A stretch of 64,000 bases of DNA from Planctomycetota bacterium. GTDB lineage: Bacteria; Planctomycetota; B15-G4; SIAN01. Of the stretch, positions 31,753 through 39,623 are shown in pieces. The notes below the pieces were generated by a model. That model saw only the letters and a list, made by a program, of their open reading frames with translations, was not told where the DNA came from and did not search any database. Position numbers and translations under genes: made by a program. The stretch spans positions 46,220 through 110,219 of the forward strand of contig JAEUIC010000035.1 in NCBI GenBank assembly GCA_016795285.1, written 5' to 3'. The number at the start of each line of letters is the position of its first letter. Position 1 is the stretch's first letter.

Positions 31753-33222
31753 ATGCACCGTTTCGCCCTCGCGGCCCGCCCCCGCGCCCGACGCCCCTCG
31801 CACCTCCGCCTGCGTCGCCCGACGCTCCGCGCCGCCGCCGGTTCCCTGCTGGCCGTCGCGCTCGCCGCCGCGCTGGTGGCGCCGTCCACCGGCTGCGTCA
31901 CCGACAAGGTGACCGGCGAGAAGCGCTTCGCCGCGATCCAGTGGGACACGCAGGAGGAGCAGGCGCTCGGCGACCAGTCGGCGCCCAACTTCGAGCAGCA
32001 GTTCGGCGGCGCCTACCCCGACGCGGCGGCGCAGGCCTACCTCGAGGGCGTGGTGAAGGAGATGGCGAGCCATTCGGTCCGCAAGGACGACTTCGCCTAC
32101 AAGTTCACCGTGCTCAACTCGGCCGAGCCGAATGCGTTCGCGCTGCCGGGCGGCTACGTCTACATCACGCGCGGGCTGCTCGAGAACCTCGGCTCCGAGG
32201 CGGAGTTCGTCGCGATCCTCGGCCACGAGCTCGGCCACGTCGAGCACCAGCACTCGATGCTGCAGCAGAACAAGCAGATCGCCGCACAGCTGCTGCTCGG
32301 CGCGGTGGGGATCGGCGAGGAGCTGCTGCAGAAGGACCCCGACTCGCCGCGCTACGTCTCGGCGATCGCCGGCTACGCGGCGCCGCTCGCGCTCCTGTCG
32401 TTCAGCCGCGGGCAGGAGCTCGAGTCGGACGAGCGCGGCGTCTACTTCGCCCACGTGATGGGCTACGACCCGCGCGAGATGAAGAAGACCTTCGAGTACT
32501 TCGCGCGCCTCGAGGCGGCGGCGGGCAGCTCGACGCCGGCGTTCCTGCGCACCCATCCGACCAACGAGACGCGCATCCGCGACATCGACGCGACCATCCG
32601 CCGCCTCTGCCCCGAGGTGCTCGCGAAGCAGCCGGCGCAGTTCCGCGCGCCGGTCGGCCCGAAGGACCGCTTCACGCAGATCGTGGCGGCGATGAAGCAG
32701 CAGGCGCCCGCCTACCAGAAGCAGGCGCAGGCGAACGCGCTGCTCGAGAGCGGCGACGCGGCGAAGCTGCAGCAGGCGCTCGGGCTGGCGAAGGAAGCGG
32801 TGGCGATGAACCCGGGCGAGCCGAGCTTCCACTGCCTGCAGGGAGAGATCGAGTACTCGCTCGAGAAGGGCGATCGCGGCAAGGCGAGCTTCGAGAAGGC
32901 GCGCGCGCTGCAGCTGAAGGCGACGCCGGCGAAGGAGTACTGGAAGCCCACCTTCTTCCTCGGGCTGATCGACCTCGAGAGCGACAAGGCGGTGCCGGCG
33001 GCGACGTCGTTGCGGCGCGCGACCGAGCTCTTCCCCGATCAGCCGGTCGCCCACTACTACCTCGCGCAGGCGGAGGAGAAGGCGGGCAACAAGCCGGCAG
33101 CAGCCGCTGCGTACGCGCGCGCCGCCGAGCTGACTCCAGCCGACAGCGCGCTCCACCAGAAGTCGATCGAGCGGCAAGGGCAGCTCTCGTCGTTGCGGCA
33201 GGCGCCGGCGCGGCGACGCTGA
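31753..33222 (+). CDS. M48 zinc metalloprotease lipoprotein with TPR domain (BepA-like)
   Basis: 489 residues. A signal peptide ends at lipobox PSTGC (Cys48). The M48 domain has HELGH (158-162) with the second zinc Glu in RGQELESDERGV, and a THPTNETRIRD segment. The C-terminal half has TPR-like repeats (AKEAVAMNPGEPSFHCLQGE, YYLAQAEEKAGNKPA). The layout matches BepA, a periplasmic protease/chaperone for outer-membrane protein assembly. GGAGG seven bases before the ATG supports the start. An outer-membrane barrel gene follows on the same strand. Confidence 0.85.
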   Translation: MHRFALAARPRARRPSHLRLRRPTLRAAAGSLLAVALAAALVAPSTGCVTDKVTGEKRFAAIQWDTQEEQALGDQSAPNFEQQFGGAYPDAAAQAYLEGVVKEMASHSVRKDDFAYKFTVLNSAEPNAFALPGGYVYITRGLLENLGSEAEFVAILGHELGHVEHQHSMLQQNKQIAAQLLLGAVGIGEELLQKDPDSPRYVSAIAGYAAPLALLSFSRGQELESDERGVYFAHVMGYDPREMKKTFEYFARLEAAAGSSTPAFLRTHPTNETRIRDIDATIRRLCPEVLAKQPAQFRAPVGPKDRFTQIVAAMKQQAPAYQKQAQANALLESGDAAKLQQALGLAKEAVAMNPGEPSFHCLQGEIEYSLEKGDRGKASFEKARALQLKATPAKEYWKPTFFLGLIDLESDKAVPAATSLRRATELFPDQPVAHYYLAQAEEKAGNKPAAAAAYARAAELTPADSALHQKSIERQGQLSSLRQAPARRR

Positions 33223-33347
33223 CGAGATCGCGTCGCTGCGAACGAGCGGCGAGCGAGCCGCGCGGAACACGCCACCCGAAGAAGCTGCGAACCACTTCCC
33301 ACTCGCTCCGTTGACGGCTGCTTTCCCACGGAAGGAGGCAGCACTCG

Positions 33348-34301
33348 ATGGAGCTTCGCAAGAGGGTTGGTTGGGTCGCGTGTTCGATGGTGACCTGCGC
33401 AACGGCAGCTCACGCGCAGGCGCCGGCCGGTTGGCCGGAGTTCCGCTACGCGGTCTCCGCCGCGCAGGACGCGGTGACGAAGGGACGCATCCCGGAGCCG
33501 CCGCGCCAGGAGGAGCTGCGTCGCGATGACGTCTTCCGCGTGAAGACGGTCGAGGTGACGCCGGGCGAGCTCGTCGAGGAGCAACCGGTCGGAGAGTACG
33601 ACCAGCCGCTCTGGACCACCTTCCGCCGCTTCCCGTCGACGCGCGTCTACCTGCAGACGCCGCCGGGCGGCGTGCAGTTCGAGCAGTGGTTCGAGCTGCG
33701 CAAGAAGAAGGACCGGCGCGGCGACGACGAGACGCGCCTGCGCCAGGAGCTCGAGTTTGGCCTCGGCAACCGCATGCAGCTCGATCTCTACCTGCGCGAG
33801 TCGCATGTCCGCGACGGCGTGGACTCGACCTTCGAGATGACCGGCTACTCGGCGGAGCTGCGCTACGCGCTGGCCGACTGGGACGAGATCTGGGGCAACC
33901 CGACCCTCTACTTCGAGTGGATCTTCAACGACGGCGACGCCGACAAGATCGAGCCGAAGCTGCTGCTCGGCGGCGAGCTGGCGCGCGGCTGGCACTGGGG
34001 CGTGAACTTCATCCACGAGCGCACGCTCGCCGGCCGCGACTCGCGCACCGAGGAGGAGGCGGTCACCGCCTCGATCAGCCGCACGGTCATCGACAACAAG
34101 TTCTCGGTCGGCGCGACCTCGGCCTTCTCGTACGAGTCGGAGCCGGGCACGCCGCGCGAGCGGACGCGCGAGTGGCTGCTCGGCCCGTCGTTCCAGCTGA
34201 TCCCGCATCCGCGCGCGGCGATCAACCTCGAGCCGCTGTGGGGTCTCACGGCCGAATCGAAGCGGCTCAAGCTCTTCGTCGTCTTCTCCTGGCACTTCTG
34301 A
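33348..34301 (+). CDS. Outer-membrane beta-barrel protein
   Basis: 317 residues. A signal peptide ending ATAAHA-Q is followed by alternating amphipathic strands (QFEQWFELRKKK, QLDLYLRESHV, TLYFEWIFND, RGWHWGVNFIHERT) ending in FVVFSWHF with terminal Phe, a strong outer-membrane barrel signal. GAAGGAGG lies ten bases before the ATG. The barrel probably has 12 or so strands; the substrate is unknown. It follows the BepA-like protease by 125 bases and may depend on it for folding. Confidence 0.7.
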   Translation: MELRKRVGWVACSMVTCATAAHAQAPAGWPEFRYAVSAAQDAVTKGRIPEPPRQEELRRDDVFRVKTVEVTPGELVEEQPVGEYDQPLWTTFRRFPSTRVYLQTPPGGVQFEQWFELRKKKDRRGDDETRLRQELEFGLGNRMQLDLYLRESHVRDGVDSTFEMTGYSAELRYALADWDEIWGNPTLYFEWIFNDGDADKIEPKLLLGGELARGWHWGVNFIHERTLAGRDSRTEEEAVTASISRTVIDNKFSVGATSAFSYESEPGTPRERTREWLLGPSFQLIPHPRAAINLEPLWGLTAESKRLKLFVVFSWHF

Positions 34302-34343
34302 GCGCCGACGGAACCGACGCGCTCGAGGGCCTCGCATCTGCGC

Positions 34344-34384
34344 TGCCGCGGCCGCCGCTCCGGGAGGAGGCGGCGGCCGCGGCA
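34344..34384. terminator. Hairpin between convergent genes
   Basis: A 14-bp perfect stem (TGCCGCGGCCGCCG and its complement) with a 13-base loop lies between the barrel gene and the converging SEC-C gene. There is no T-tract. Confidence 0.45.
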
Positions 34385-34401
34385 CTGTTCCGGGACCGCG
34401 G

Positions 34402-34893
34402 CTAGCTCCCCGCGCCGCAGCACTTCTTCCACTTCTTCCCCGAGCCGCACGGGCACGGATCGTTGCGCCCGAGCTTGCTGGCGTGCCGCGTGATCGGCGC
34501 AGTGGCCGGCGCGACGGCCGTGCCGCCGATCGCCTTCAGGCGGGCGGGCCACTGCGGCTCGAGCTCGTCGAGCAGGCCGTCGAGCTTCCAGCTGTTGGGA
34601 TTGGGACGCAGCTCGTGCGCCCACGCGAGGAGCGCGCGGACGATCGCCGGCGCCCTCGCCGACGCGCGGTCGCCGGGGGAGAGGCGGCGCGGCAGCAGTT
34701 CGAGCAGCGCGTCGCGCAGGTGCTCCTCGTCGAGCAGCTCGATGCGGGCGCCGAGCTGCTGCCGGCAGATCTCGAGGAACGTCCGGGCCACTTCGCCCGT
34801 ACCCAAGGCCTCCGTGCGGAACGGCTCGCCGTGGTGCGACGACAGGAACTCTGCAACCTCGGCGCGAAGGCGCGCGTCATCGGAGACGGACAT
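34402..34893 (-). CDS. SEC-C motif protein
   Basis: 163 residues. The C-terminus carries the zinc-binding SEC-C motif, GRNDPCPCGSGKKWKKCCG, identical in layout to the end of SecA. The N-terminal ~110 residues are helical and not assigned. SEC-C can bind SecB, ribosomes or nucleic acids. The start is supported by GGAG nine bases upstream and a TAGACT element beyond it. Confidence 0.75.
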   Translation of the reverse strand: MSVSDDARLRAEVAEFLSSHHGEPFRTEALGTGEVARTFLEICRQQLGARIELLDEEHLRDALLELLPRRLSPGDRASARAPAIVRALLAWAHELRPNPNSWKLDGLLDELEPQWPARLKAIGGTAVAPATAPITRHASKLGRNDPCPCGSGKKWKKCCGAGS

Positions 34894-34922
34894 CGTCGTA
34901 GGCTCCTGCTGCGAAGGTCACG

Positions 34923-34928
34923 AGTCTA
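34923..34928 (-). promoter_or_regulatory. TAGACT -10-like element
   Basis: On the minus strand TAGACT lies 29 bases before the SEC-C protein ATG, with GGAG in between. The spacing equals that of the small lipoprotein gene. Confidence 0.4.
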
Positions 34929-34950
34929 GGGCGTCCCACTAGAGGCAGGC

Positions 34951-35952
34951 ATGTCGACGAGCGTCGCTCCGGTCGTCTGGATCGGCACCCGCGAAGGGCT
35001 CCTGCGCTGGCAGGCGGGCACCCTGACGCCGGTGGCGGGCGATGCCGCCGTCACGGCGCTGGCACGACTGCCCGGCGGGCGCGTGGTGGCGGGAACGGCC
35101 AGCGGCGAGCTGATCGAGGCCGATCGCGGCGGCCACCCGCGGCTGCGCTCGCGCCTCCCGCAGCGGGCGCCGATCGCGTCGTTGCTGGCGCTCCATGGCC
35201 GCGACGAGCGGCTGCTCGGCGGCACGGCGGCGGGGGCGCTCGTCGAGTTCGGCAGCGAGGGGCCGGCGCGGGCGGTCCGCTTCGACGCACCGTCGGCGCC
35301 GCTGCAGGTGGTCGGGGTGCCGGGGCGGCCGCGCTCGGCGCTGCTGGTCAGCGCGGGCCACGGCGGCTGGCTCGTGCAGGATCCGGACCGTGCGCCGGAG
35401 CCGTGGTTCAGCGCGCCGACGGCGCCGCTGCTCGACGTGACGCCCCATCCGATCGATGGCCACGTCTGGCTGGCGCGCACCGCCACGCAGCTGCTGCGCT
35501 CGAACGACGGCGCGCGGTCGTTCCGGCCGGTGGCGGGCTGGCCTGCTTCGCTGCGGCCGCGCCGCGTCGCCTTCGCGCCGATCGAGCCGTTCACCGCCTT
35601 CGCGATCGCCTACCCGACTGCAGAGCCCCCCGACCCGGCCGACCCGTCGCCGCTCTGGACCAGCAACGACGGCGGCCAGAGCTTCCATCCGGTCGCCTCG
35701 CGGCTGATCGACCATGCGCGCGACCCGGTCGGCGAGATCACCGCGCTCGCCCCGCTCGCCGAGCACGAGCGCGTGGCGCTGCTCTTCGCCACCGATCGCG
35801 GCGAGCTGCTGCGCTTCGCCGCCGCGCCGTCCGCCCCGCAGCAGCCGGCCCACCTGCTGGCCGATCGGATGCCGCCGATCGAGCACCTCCTCGCCGCCGG
35901 CACGGCGCCGCTCGTCGACCCGTCGACCTCGGGGATCTTCCTCCTGCCGTGA
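34951..35952 (+). CDS. Beta-propeller-like protein (WD40/BNR type)
   Basis: 333 residues, built from repeats of about 40-45 residues with the VWIGTREGLLRWQ, VVAGTASGELIEAD, LLGGTAAGALVEFG, VWLARTATQLLRSNDGARSF and LWTSNDGGQSFHPV pattern typical of BNR/Ycf48-like propellers. No signal peptide is visible, so it is probably cytoplasmic. Function unknown. It is divergent from the SEC-C gene, with only 57 bases between the starts. Confidence 0.6.
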   Translation: MSTSVAPVVWIGTREGLLRWQAGTLTPVAGDAAVTALARLPGGRVVAGTASGELIEADRGGHPRLRSRLPQRAPIASLLALHGRDERLLGGTAAGALVEFGSEGPARAVRFDAPSAPLQVVGVPGRPRSALLVSAGHGGWLVQDPDRAPEPWFSAPTAPLLDVTPHPIDGHVWLARTATQLLRSNDGARSFRPVAGWPASLRPRRVAFAPIEPFTAFAIAYPTAEPPDPADPSPLWTSNDGGQSFHPVASRLIDHARDPVGEITALAPLAEHERVALLFATDRGELLRFAAAPSAPQQPAHLLADRMPPIEHLLAAGTAPLVDPSTSGIFLLP

Positions 35953-35957
35953 GCAGC

Positions 35958-35982
35958 GGAGCGATCCGCGGCGGATCGTTCC
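35958..35982 (+). terminator. Hairpin after the propeller-like gene
   Basis: A 10-bp stem (GGAGCGATCC / GGATCGTTCC, one G-T pair) with a GCGGC loop lies six bases after the stop. No T-tract follows. Confidence 0.4.
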
Positions 35983-36003
35983 GGGAGAGTTCCGCCGCCG
36001 GAA

Positions 36004-36042
36004 TCGAAAAGCGGAGCGCCCAGCTTTCGCCGGACGCTCCGC
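36004..36042 (-). terminator. Rho-independent terminator after ribonucleotide reductase
   Basis: Read on the minus strand, GCGGAGCG and CGCTCCGC form the outer stem and CGGC-GAAA-GCTG the apical part, followed by TTTTCGA. It lies about 190 bases after the reductase stop. Confidence 0.65.
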
Positions 36043-36081
36043 CCATCACTTCACATCGTCACACGTCGCTGTTCAGCCCTC

Positions 36082-36229
36082 GACCCGCCGCCGCAAGCCG
36101 CCCACGCTCCGGTCCGCCAGCGGCGCCGCGCCGGTGGGTCAGATGCAAGGAGGCGTGTCCCGAAGCTGTGTCCGCAGGACACTGCGATGGGCGCGCCGAC
36201 GCAGCAGATGACCCGCCGCCGCAAGCCGC
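36082..36229. repeat. Exact 20-bp direct repeat, two copies
   Basis: The same 20 bases (GACCCGCCGCCGCAAGCCGC) occur at 36082-36101 and 36210-36229, 128 bases apart, in the gap between the propeller-like and reductase genes. The rest of this gap, apart from the terminators, shows nothing else. Confidence 0.7.
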
Positions 36230-36233
36230 GGCG

Positions 36234-38753
36234 TCAGCACTGCGAGTAGCCGCACCCGTGGCACTTCACGCAGCCCTCCTGGAAGGCGAGCGTGCCGATC
36301 TCGCAGCTCGGGCACTTCAGCTTGAACATCTCCTTCGGCTTGAGCGCCACCGGCGCGGCCGCGGGCGTCGCCGCCGCCGTCCCGTGCCCGTTGCCGTTGG
36401 CCGGCTCGGTCTCGTAGAGCTTCGCGAGATCGACCTCGCCGAGCAGCAGCCCCTTGATGCCGAACTTGAGCTTCGCCGCGAGGTACTTGCGCAGCGCGTG
36501 CGCGAGGCCGTCGGCGAGCGACTTGATCCGCCCTTCCTTGGTCGGCACCGACAAGCTCGAGCCGATGCCGTCGAGCTGGCTCACGGCGAGCAGGAAGTCG
36601 CCGTTGCAGCGCAGGAAGAGCGACACGATCCGGCAGATCGCCTCGAGGTCGGAGTTGGCGAGGTCGCCCCCCTTGCCGAGCTGCGCGAAGACCTCGCGCT
36701 CGATGCCGGTCTGCGGCTCGACGCTGATCTTCACGTGCATGTTGCCGAACGGCGTGAACTGGCGGACGCGCACGCACGGCATGATCTCGGGCAACGCGAT
36801 CGGCCGCAGCGGGCCGACCGGCGCCGCCGGCGCCTTCGCCTCGGCCGCCGCCGCGCCGCCGGACTTGCCGGCCGACTTGTCGGCGAGCGTCTTGCCGACC
36901 TCGTCCTTCAGCGCCATCGGCTGCATCGGGCGGCTGCCGTCGCGATAGACGGTGATGCCCTTGCACTTGGTCTCGTAGGCCAGCATGTAGGCCGCCTCGA
37001 CCGCCGAGACGTCGCTCTCGGTCGGCAGGTTGATCGTCTTGCTGACGGCCGCGTCGGTGTGCTCCTGCCACGCCGCCTGCATGCGGACGTGCCACTCGGG
37101 CGCGATGTCGCGCGCCGTGCGGAAGACGTCGCGGACATGGGCCGGCAGCAGATCGCACTCCTGCACCGAACCCTTGGACGCGGCGTGGTCGATCGCCGCC
37201 TGCATGTCGGCGTCGCTCTTCACCGAGTCCTTCAGCGCCTGCTCGAAGACCGGGTTCACCTCGGAGAGCGTCTTGCCGTCGAGCACCTGGCGCGTGAACG
37301 CGAGCGAGAAGATCGGCTCGATGCCGCCCGAGCAGCCCGCGATGATCGAGATGGTGCCCGTCGGGGCGATCGTCACGTAGTGGGCGTTGCGCGCCTTGAT
37401 CTTGCGCTTCACGTCCCAGACCGAGCCCTTCCAGTTCTTGAAGCAGCCGCGCTGCTCGGCGAGCTCGGCGCCGATCTCCCACGCCGTCTTCTGGATGAAG
37501 CTGCCGACGTCGCGCGCGAGACCGAGCGCCTCCTCGGAGTCGTAGCGGATGCCGAGCTGGAAGAGCAGATCGGCCCAGCCCATCACGCCGAGCCCGACCT
37601 TGCGGTTCGAGCGGCACGCCTCGTCGATCTCCTTGGTCGGGTAGTTGTTCACCTCGACCACGTCATCGAGGAAGCGGATGCAGGTCCGGACGACCCCCTT
37701 CAGCTTGTCCCAGTCGATGCGCTCCTTCAGCGAGCCGCGCACGGTCGGCCGGTAGAAGCGCTCGAGGTTGACCGAGCCGAGGTTGCACGCCTCGTAAGGG
37801 CCGAGCGGCTGCTCGCCGCACGGGTTGGTGGCGCGCATCTCGAAGACGTGCGGCGTCTGGTTGTGGCGGTTGACCTCGTCGATGAAGATCAGCCCCGGCT
37901 CGCCGGTGTTCCAGGCGCGCGTGATGATCCGGTCCCACAGCTCGCGGACCGTCATGAACTCGCCCCGCTTCTCCGCGGGGACCTCCTCGTAGACGGCGCG
38001 GCCGGTGCTCTTGCGCAGGACCGCCGACTTCTTGCTGTGCGGGTCGCGGACGACGTGGAGCGCGTCGGGCGACTGCTTCAGCCGGTCCATGAACTCGTCG
38101 GTCATCGAGACCGAGAGGTTGTAGTTGGTGACCTTGGTCAGGTCGGCCTTGATGTCGATGAACGAGACGATGTCGGGATGGTCGATCCGCATCATTCCCA
38201 TGTTGGCGCCGCGGCGGAACGCGCCCTGCTGGATCGCATCGGTGACCGACGACAGCATCTTGAGGAAGGAGAGCGGGCCGTCGGTGGTGCCGCCCGACGA
38301 CTTGACGATCGCCCCCTTCGGACGGAGCTGCGAGAGGTCGACGCCGGTGCCGCCGCCGGCGCGCTGGACGAGCGCGATCTGCCGCGCCGTCTCCATGATG
38401 TCGGGGATCGAGTCGTTGAGCGGCAGCACGAAGCAGGCGGAGAGCATCCCGAGCCGCCGACCGGCGTTCATCAGCGTCGGCGAGTTCGGCATGAAGTAGC
38501 GCTCGGTCATCGAGCGATAGAAGGCGTCCTCGACCTCCTTGATCGCCTCGGCCGAGACGCCCCACTTCGACTCGACGGCCGCCACCGCGTGCGCGACGCG
38601 ACGGAACAGCTGCGCCGGCGACTCGATGACCTTCCCGTCGTCGTCGCGGTTCAGGTACCGGTTCTCGAGGACCGTCAGGGCGTTCTTCGAGAGATCCACC
38701 GAGTCGTTGCCCTTGCTCGCCGCCGCACCGATCGCCGCCGCAGGTTGAATCAC
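36234..38753 (-). CDS. nrdJ: Adenosylcobalamin-dependent (class II) ribonucleotide reductase
   Basis: 839 residues, the length of the long B12-dependent form. It makes deoxyribonucleotides without oxygen requirement. Visible: SACFVLPLNDSIPDIM (Cys107), the radical-site NPCGE (Cys312, Glu314) with LGPYEACNLGSVNLE after it, and PTGTISIIAGCSGGIEP. The final ~27 residues form a Cys-rich zinc-ribbon tail (KCPSC, CVKCHGCGYSQC). GTG is chosen because GGGGAGG lies seven bases upstream; a longer ATG reading is less likely. No small R2-type subunit is present, as expected for class II. Confidence 0.93.
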   Translation of the reverse strand: MIQPAAAIGAAASKGNDSVDLSKNALTVLENRYLNRDDDGKVIESPAQLFRRVAHAVAAVESKWGVSAEAIKEVEDAFYRSMTERYFMPNSPTLMNAGRRLGMLSACFVLPLNDSIPDIMETARQIALVQRAGGGTGVDLSQLRPKGAIVKSSGGTTDGPLSFLKMLSSVTDAIQQGAFRRGANMGMMRIDHPDIVSFIDIKADLTKVTNYNLSVSMTDEFMDRLKQSPDALHVVRDPHSKKSAVLRKSTGRAVYEEVPAEKRGEFMTVRELWDRIITRAWNTGEPGLIFIDEVNRHNQTPHVFEMRATNPCGEQPLGPYEACNLGSVNLERFYRPTVRGSLKERIDWDKLKGVVRTCIRFLDDVVEVNNYPTKEIDEACRSNRKVGLGVMGWADLLFQLGIRYDSEEALGLARDVGSFIQKTAWEIGAELAEQRGCFKNWKGSVWDVKRKIKARNAHYVTIAPTGTISIIAGCSGGIEPIFSLAFTRQVLDGKTLSEVNPVFEQALKDSVKSDADMQAAIDHAASKGSVQECDLLPAHVRDVFRTARDIAPEWHVRMQAAWQEHTDAAVSKTINLPTESDVSAVEAAYMLAYETKCKGITVYRDGSRPMQPMALKDEVGKTLADKSAGKSGGAAAAEAKAPAAPVGPLRPIALPEIMPCVRVRQFTPFGNMHVKISVEPQTGIEREVFAQLGKGGDLANSDLEAICRIVSLFLRCNGDFLLAVSQLDGIGSSLSVPTKEGRIKSLADGLAHALRKYLAAKLKFGIKGLLLGEVDLAKLYETEPANGNGHGTAAATPAAAPVALKPKEMFKLKCPSCEIGTLAFQEGCVKCHGCGYSQC

Positions 38754-39165
38754 GTTTTCCCCTCCCCTTGTAGTCCCGATTCCGGCCGCCGCCGAAACCG
38801 GGCTGGCGCAATGCGCCCCCCATCCATAGTGCGTCCCACGCACCGTTCCGCCATTGCCACCAGAGACAGCGACGGGCCGCCTGCCAGGCGACCCGTCTTC
38901 CCCTTCCCCTCACGATCCAAGCCGCGCGCTGATCGGCAGTGCCTGAAAAGTTCTGATCCCGAACAACTTCAGGCCAAAGATGCTAGACGTGGTGGTTGCG
39001 CGCGCACCGGACCACTACTGCTTGTTGCACAGGCGGAATTCTTATCCCGATTCAAAACCGCTGTCTAGGGGGTCGAACAAGTCCCGATAAAGACTACTCA
39101 ACCATCTGTCAGTAAACGGGTTACGTCGAAGATGAGAGCGACTCGTGGCGCTCCGGCGGCGTTCG
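38754..39165 (-). promoter_or_regulatory. 412-base leader of class II reductase with AT-rich part and hairpins
   Basis: No gene is seen. Bases 38941-39120 are about 52% GC by count, far below the surroundings. Two hairpins lie in the leader: an imperfect one at 38943-38974 (CCTGAA / TTCAGG outer stem, GTTC / GAAC inner stem) and a strong one at 38871-38897 (12-bp stem with one wobble, 3-base loop). A cobalamin riboswitch B12 box or an NrdR box was looked for and not found. Confidence 0.5.
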
Positions 39166-39504
39166 TCAGTCGACGCTCGCGCTCTCGACCGCCTTTTGGC
39201 GCGAAAGCAGCACTAGATTGCGCGCGTAAACGACCACTCCAGGCAGCTGCCCCATGATCACCAGCGGCTCGGTCTTGCCGAACCCGTAGATCAGGGTGAG
39301 GAACGAGCCCCACAAGCTCATGTGCCAGAAGACCTTCGGCACGACGCTCTTGCCGCGCTTCTCCGAGACCCACCACTGCACGACCATGCGGCCCGCGAAG
39401 ATGAGCTGGCCGACGACCCCCGCGATCCCGATCGGGTCGAGCAGCTTCTCCCAGAGCTTGTGGACGTAGTCGGCGGCGTCAGGAGCGAGCAGCAGCAGGA
39501 GCAC
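39166..39504 (-). CDS. LAB_N domain membrane protein (lipid A biosynthesis N-terminal-like)
   Basis: 112 residues with three membrane helices. The segment GIAGVVGQLIFAGRMVVQWW, then SEKRGKSVVPKVFWHMSLWG, is characteristic of the LAB_N domain found at the N-terminus of some lipid A disaccharide synthases and as a stand-alone protein. GTG is the start, with GGAGG seven bases upstream. The function of the stand-alone form is not established. It lies within a region rich in lipid A genes. Confidence 0.85.
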   Translation of the reverse strand: MLLLLLAPDAADYVHKLWEKLLDPIGIAGVVGQLIFAGRMVVQWWVSEKRGKSVVPKVFWHMSLWGSFLTLIYGFGKTEPLVIMGQLPGVVVYARNLVLLSRQKAVESASVD

Positions 39505-39570
39505 AGGCGGACCTCCGCGACGACGGGGCGCGAACGGCGTTCGGCGACGCGAGCGCCACTCGCGAGGGGG

Positions 39571-39576
39571 AGGCTA
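39571..39576 (-). promoter_or_regulatory. TAGCCT -10-like element
   Basis: On the minus strand TAGCCT followed by CCCCCTCGCG lies 66 bases upstream of the LAB_N gene start, in the gap after rtcB. Confidence 0.35.
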
Positions 39577-39623
39577 CTCGACCGCGACGCCCGCCGTTGC
39601 GCCGTGGCCTCGCGGCCGCCGGC

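Noticed and set aside
28272..33314. Very long plus-strand open frame (1680 codons)
   Set aside because: It runs antisense to the ABC cluster and out of frame across the M48 protease. It is rich in Arg/Ala with no domain, typical of a high-GC shadow frame.
36082..36229. CRISPR-like repeat
   Set aside because: Only two copies, with a 108-base gap and no regular spacing or cas genes.
38941..39140. tRNA or other known RNA in the AT-rich leader
   Set aside because: No T-loop, anticodon arm or cloverleaf could be assembled by eye.
38754..39165. Cobalamin riboswitch or NrdR boxes upstream of the B12-dependent reductase
   Set aside because: The B12 box and the NrdR consensus were looked for on the minus strand and not found; only unassigned hairpins are present.
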